64,000 nt of DNA from Pteria penguin (lineage: Eukaryota > Mollusca > Bivalvia > Pterioida > Pteriidae), in contig CM068587.1 of assembly GCA_035048485.1 (NCBI GenBank), positions 37,070,816 through 37,134,815 of the forward strand, in the 5' to 3' direction. The position numbers and the translations under genes are program-made. How positions within the stretch are numbered: position 1 is the stretch's first letter; every line of letters starts with the position of its first letter. Shown here in pieces: positions 63,724-64,000 of the stretch. The notes beneath the pieces are model-generated. The model did no database searches, had not been told where the DNA came from, and saw only the letters and a list, made by a program, of their open reading frames with translations.

Positions 63724-63815
63724 CTTCAAAAACAAATAATCTGATAAATTTCTTCATCATATTTCTTCTTAAAAGTTTGAAAAACGAAATAGCATATATG
63801 ATTTTACATGTATAC

Positions 63816-63895
63816 TAAAACCTGCTTTAAAGACCTCTTTTATTCAGCAATCACCTGTCTTTAACAACCACCTGTCTCTGTTCCTTACTACCAAG
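63816..63895. mobile_element. partial copy of the MITE at 56842
   Basis: 'AAACCTGCTTTAAAGACCTC...ATTCAGCAATCACCTGTCTT' aligns with the left half of 56842-57030; the right half is missing. Confidence 0.6.
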
Positions 63896-63935
63896 TAAAT
63901 CTGAGTTCTACATGTACATACATGTATATTTAATT

Positions 63936-64000
63936 ACCGTATATACTCACATATAAGTCGACCCGCGTATAAGTACGCTTTGGAGCTCAAATTCTGGGAT
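63936..64000. mobile_element. end of a DNA-transposon-like repeat cut by the window edge
   Basis: 'CCGTATATACTCACATATAA' then 'GTCGACCCGCGTATAAGT', with repeated 'TATAAGT(C)G(A)C' words, resembles a widespread DNA-transposon terminus. Truncated at 64000, so not classified. Confidence 0.4.

Overview
This window is eukaryotic: intron-rich, AT-rich and full of short mobile elements. It is almost entirely one large gene on the minus strand, the 3' (C-terminal) part of usherin (USH2A). By chaining GT-AG splice sites whose phases agree I assembled 49 coding exons between 63723 and 3984. They total 11,550 nt, giving 3,849 residues plus a stop. The 5' part of the gene (signal peptide, laminin N-terminal and laminin-EGF region) lies beyond the right edge of the window. 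The host is probably a lophotrochozoan and most likely a bivalve mollusc. That rests on the repeat content: an 'AACAAGAGGCCC...CTCACCTGAG' element and a tRNA-headed SINE with an (AATC)n tail, both of which I associate with bivalve genomes. It is an inference, not a search result.

Layout, read right to left along the gene: two fibronectin type III (FN3) segments (63.7-62.5 kb); laminin G domain 1 in five exons (61.3-52.9 kb); laminin G domain 2 (52.2-49.9 kb); about 13 FN3 repeats on short exons (50-27 kb); a region of about 307 residues rich in Cys-Cys pairs, inserted inside an FN3 repeat (26.3-20.7 kb); more FN3 repeats, with ten and a half of them on a single 3,000-nt exon (15.06-12.06 kb); the last FN3 repeats (11.6-6.7 kb); a transmembrane exon (5.8-5.6 kb); and a short cytoplasmic tail ending in Asp-Thr-His-Val, a class I PDZ ligand like the Asp-Thr-His-Leu of vertebrate usherin (4.7-4.0 kb). 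Bases 1-3983 are downstream sequence with repeats and no gene I can support.

The introns hold at least a dozen SINE copies, several families of terminal-inverted-repeat elements (TA-, TTAA- and 10-bp-target types), a composite 2.9-kb repeat with a 145-bp tandem array, several minisatellites, two long (AT)n tracts and a long near-perfect hairpin.

Most worth a second look: two homologous, same-phase exons in laminin G1 (60214-60345 and 55339-55464) that look like mutually exclusive alternatives; the Cys-Cys domain that splits an FN3 fold; the 3,000-nt exon; and dispersed repeats that scatter AGGTCA-AGGTCA nuclear-receptor-type sites through the introns.
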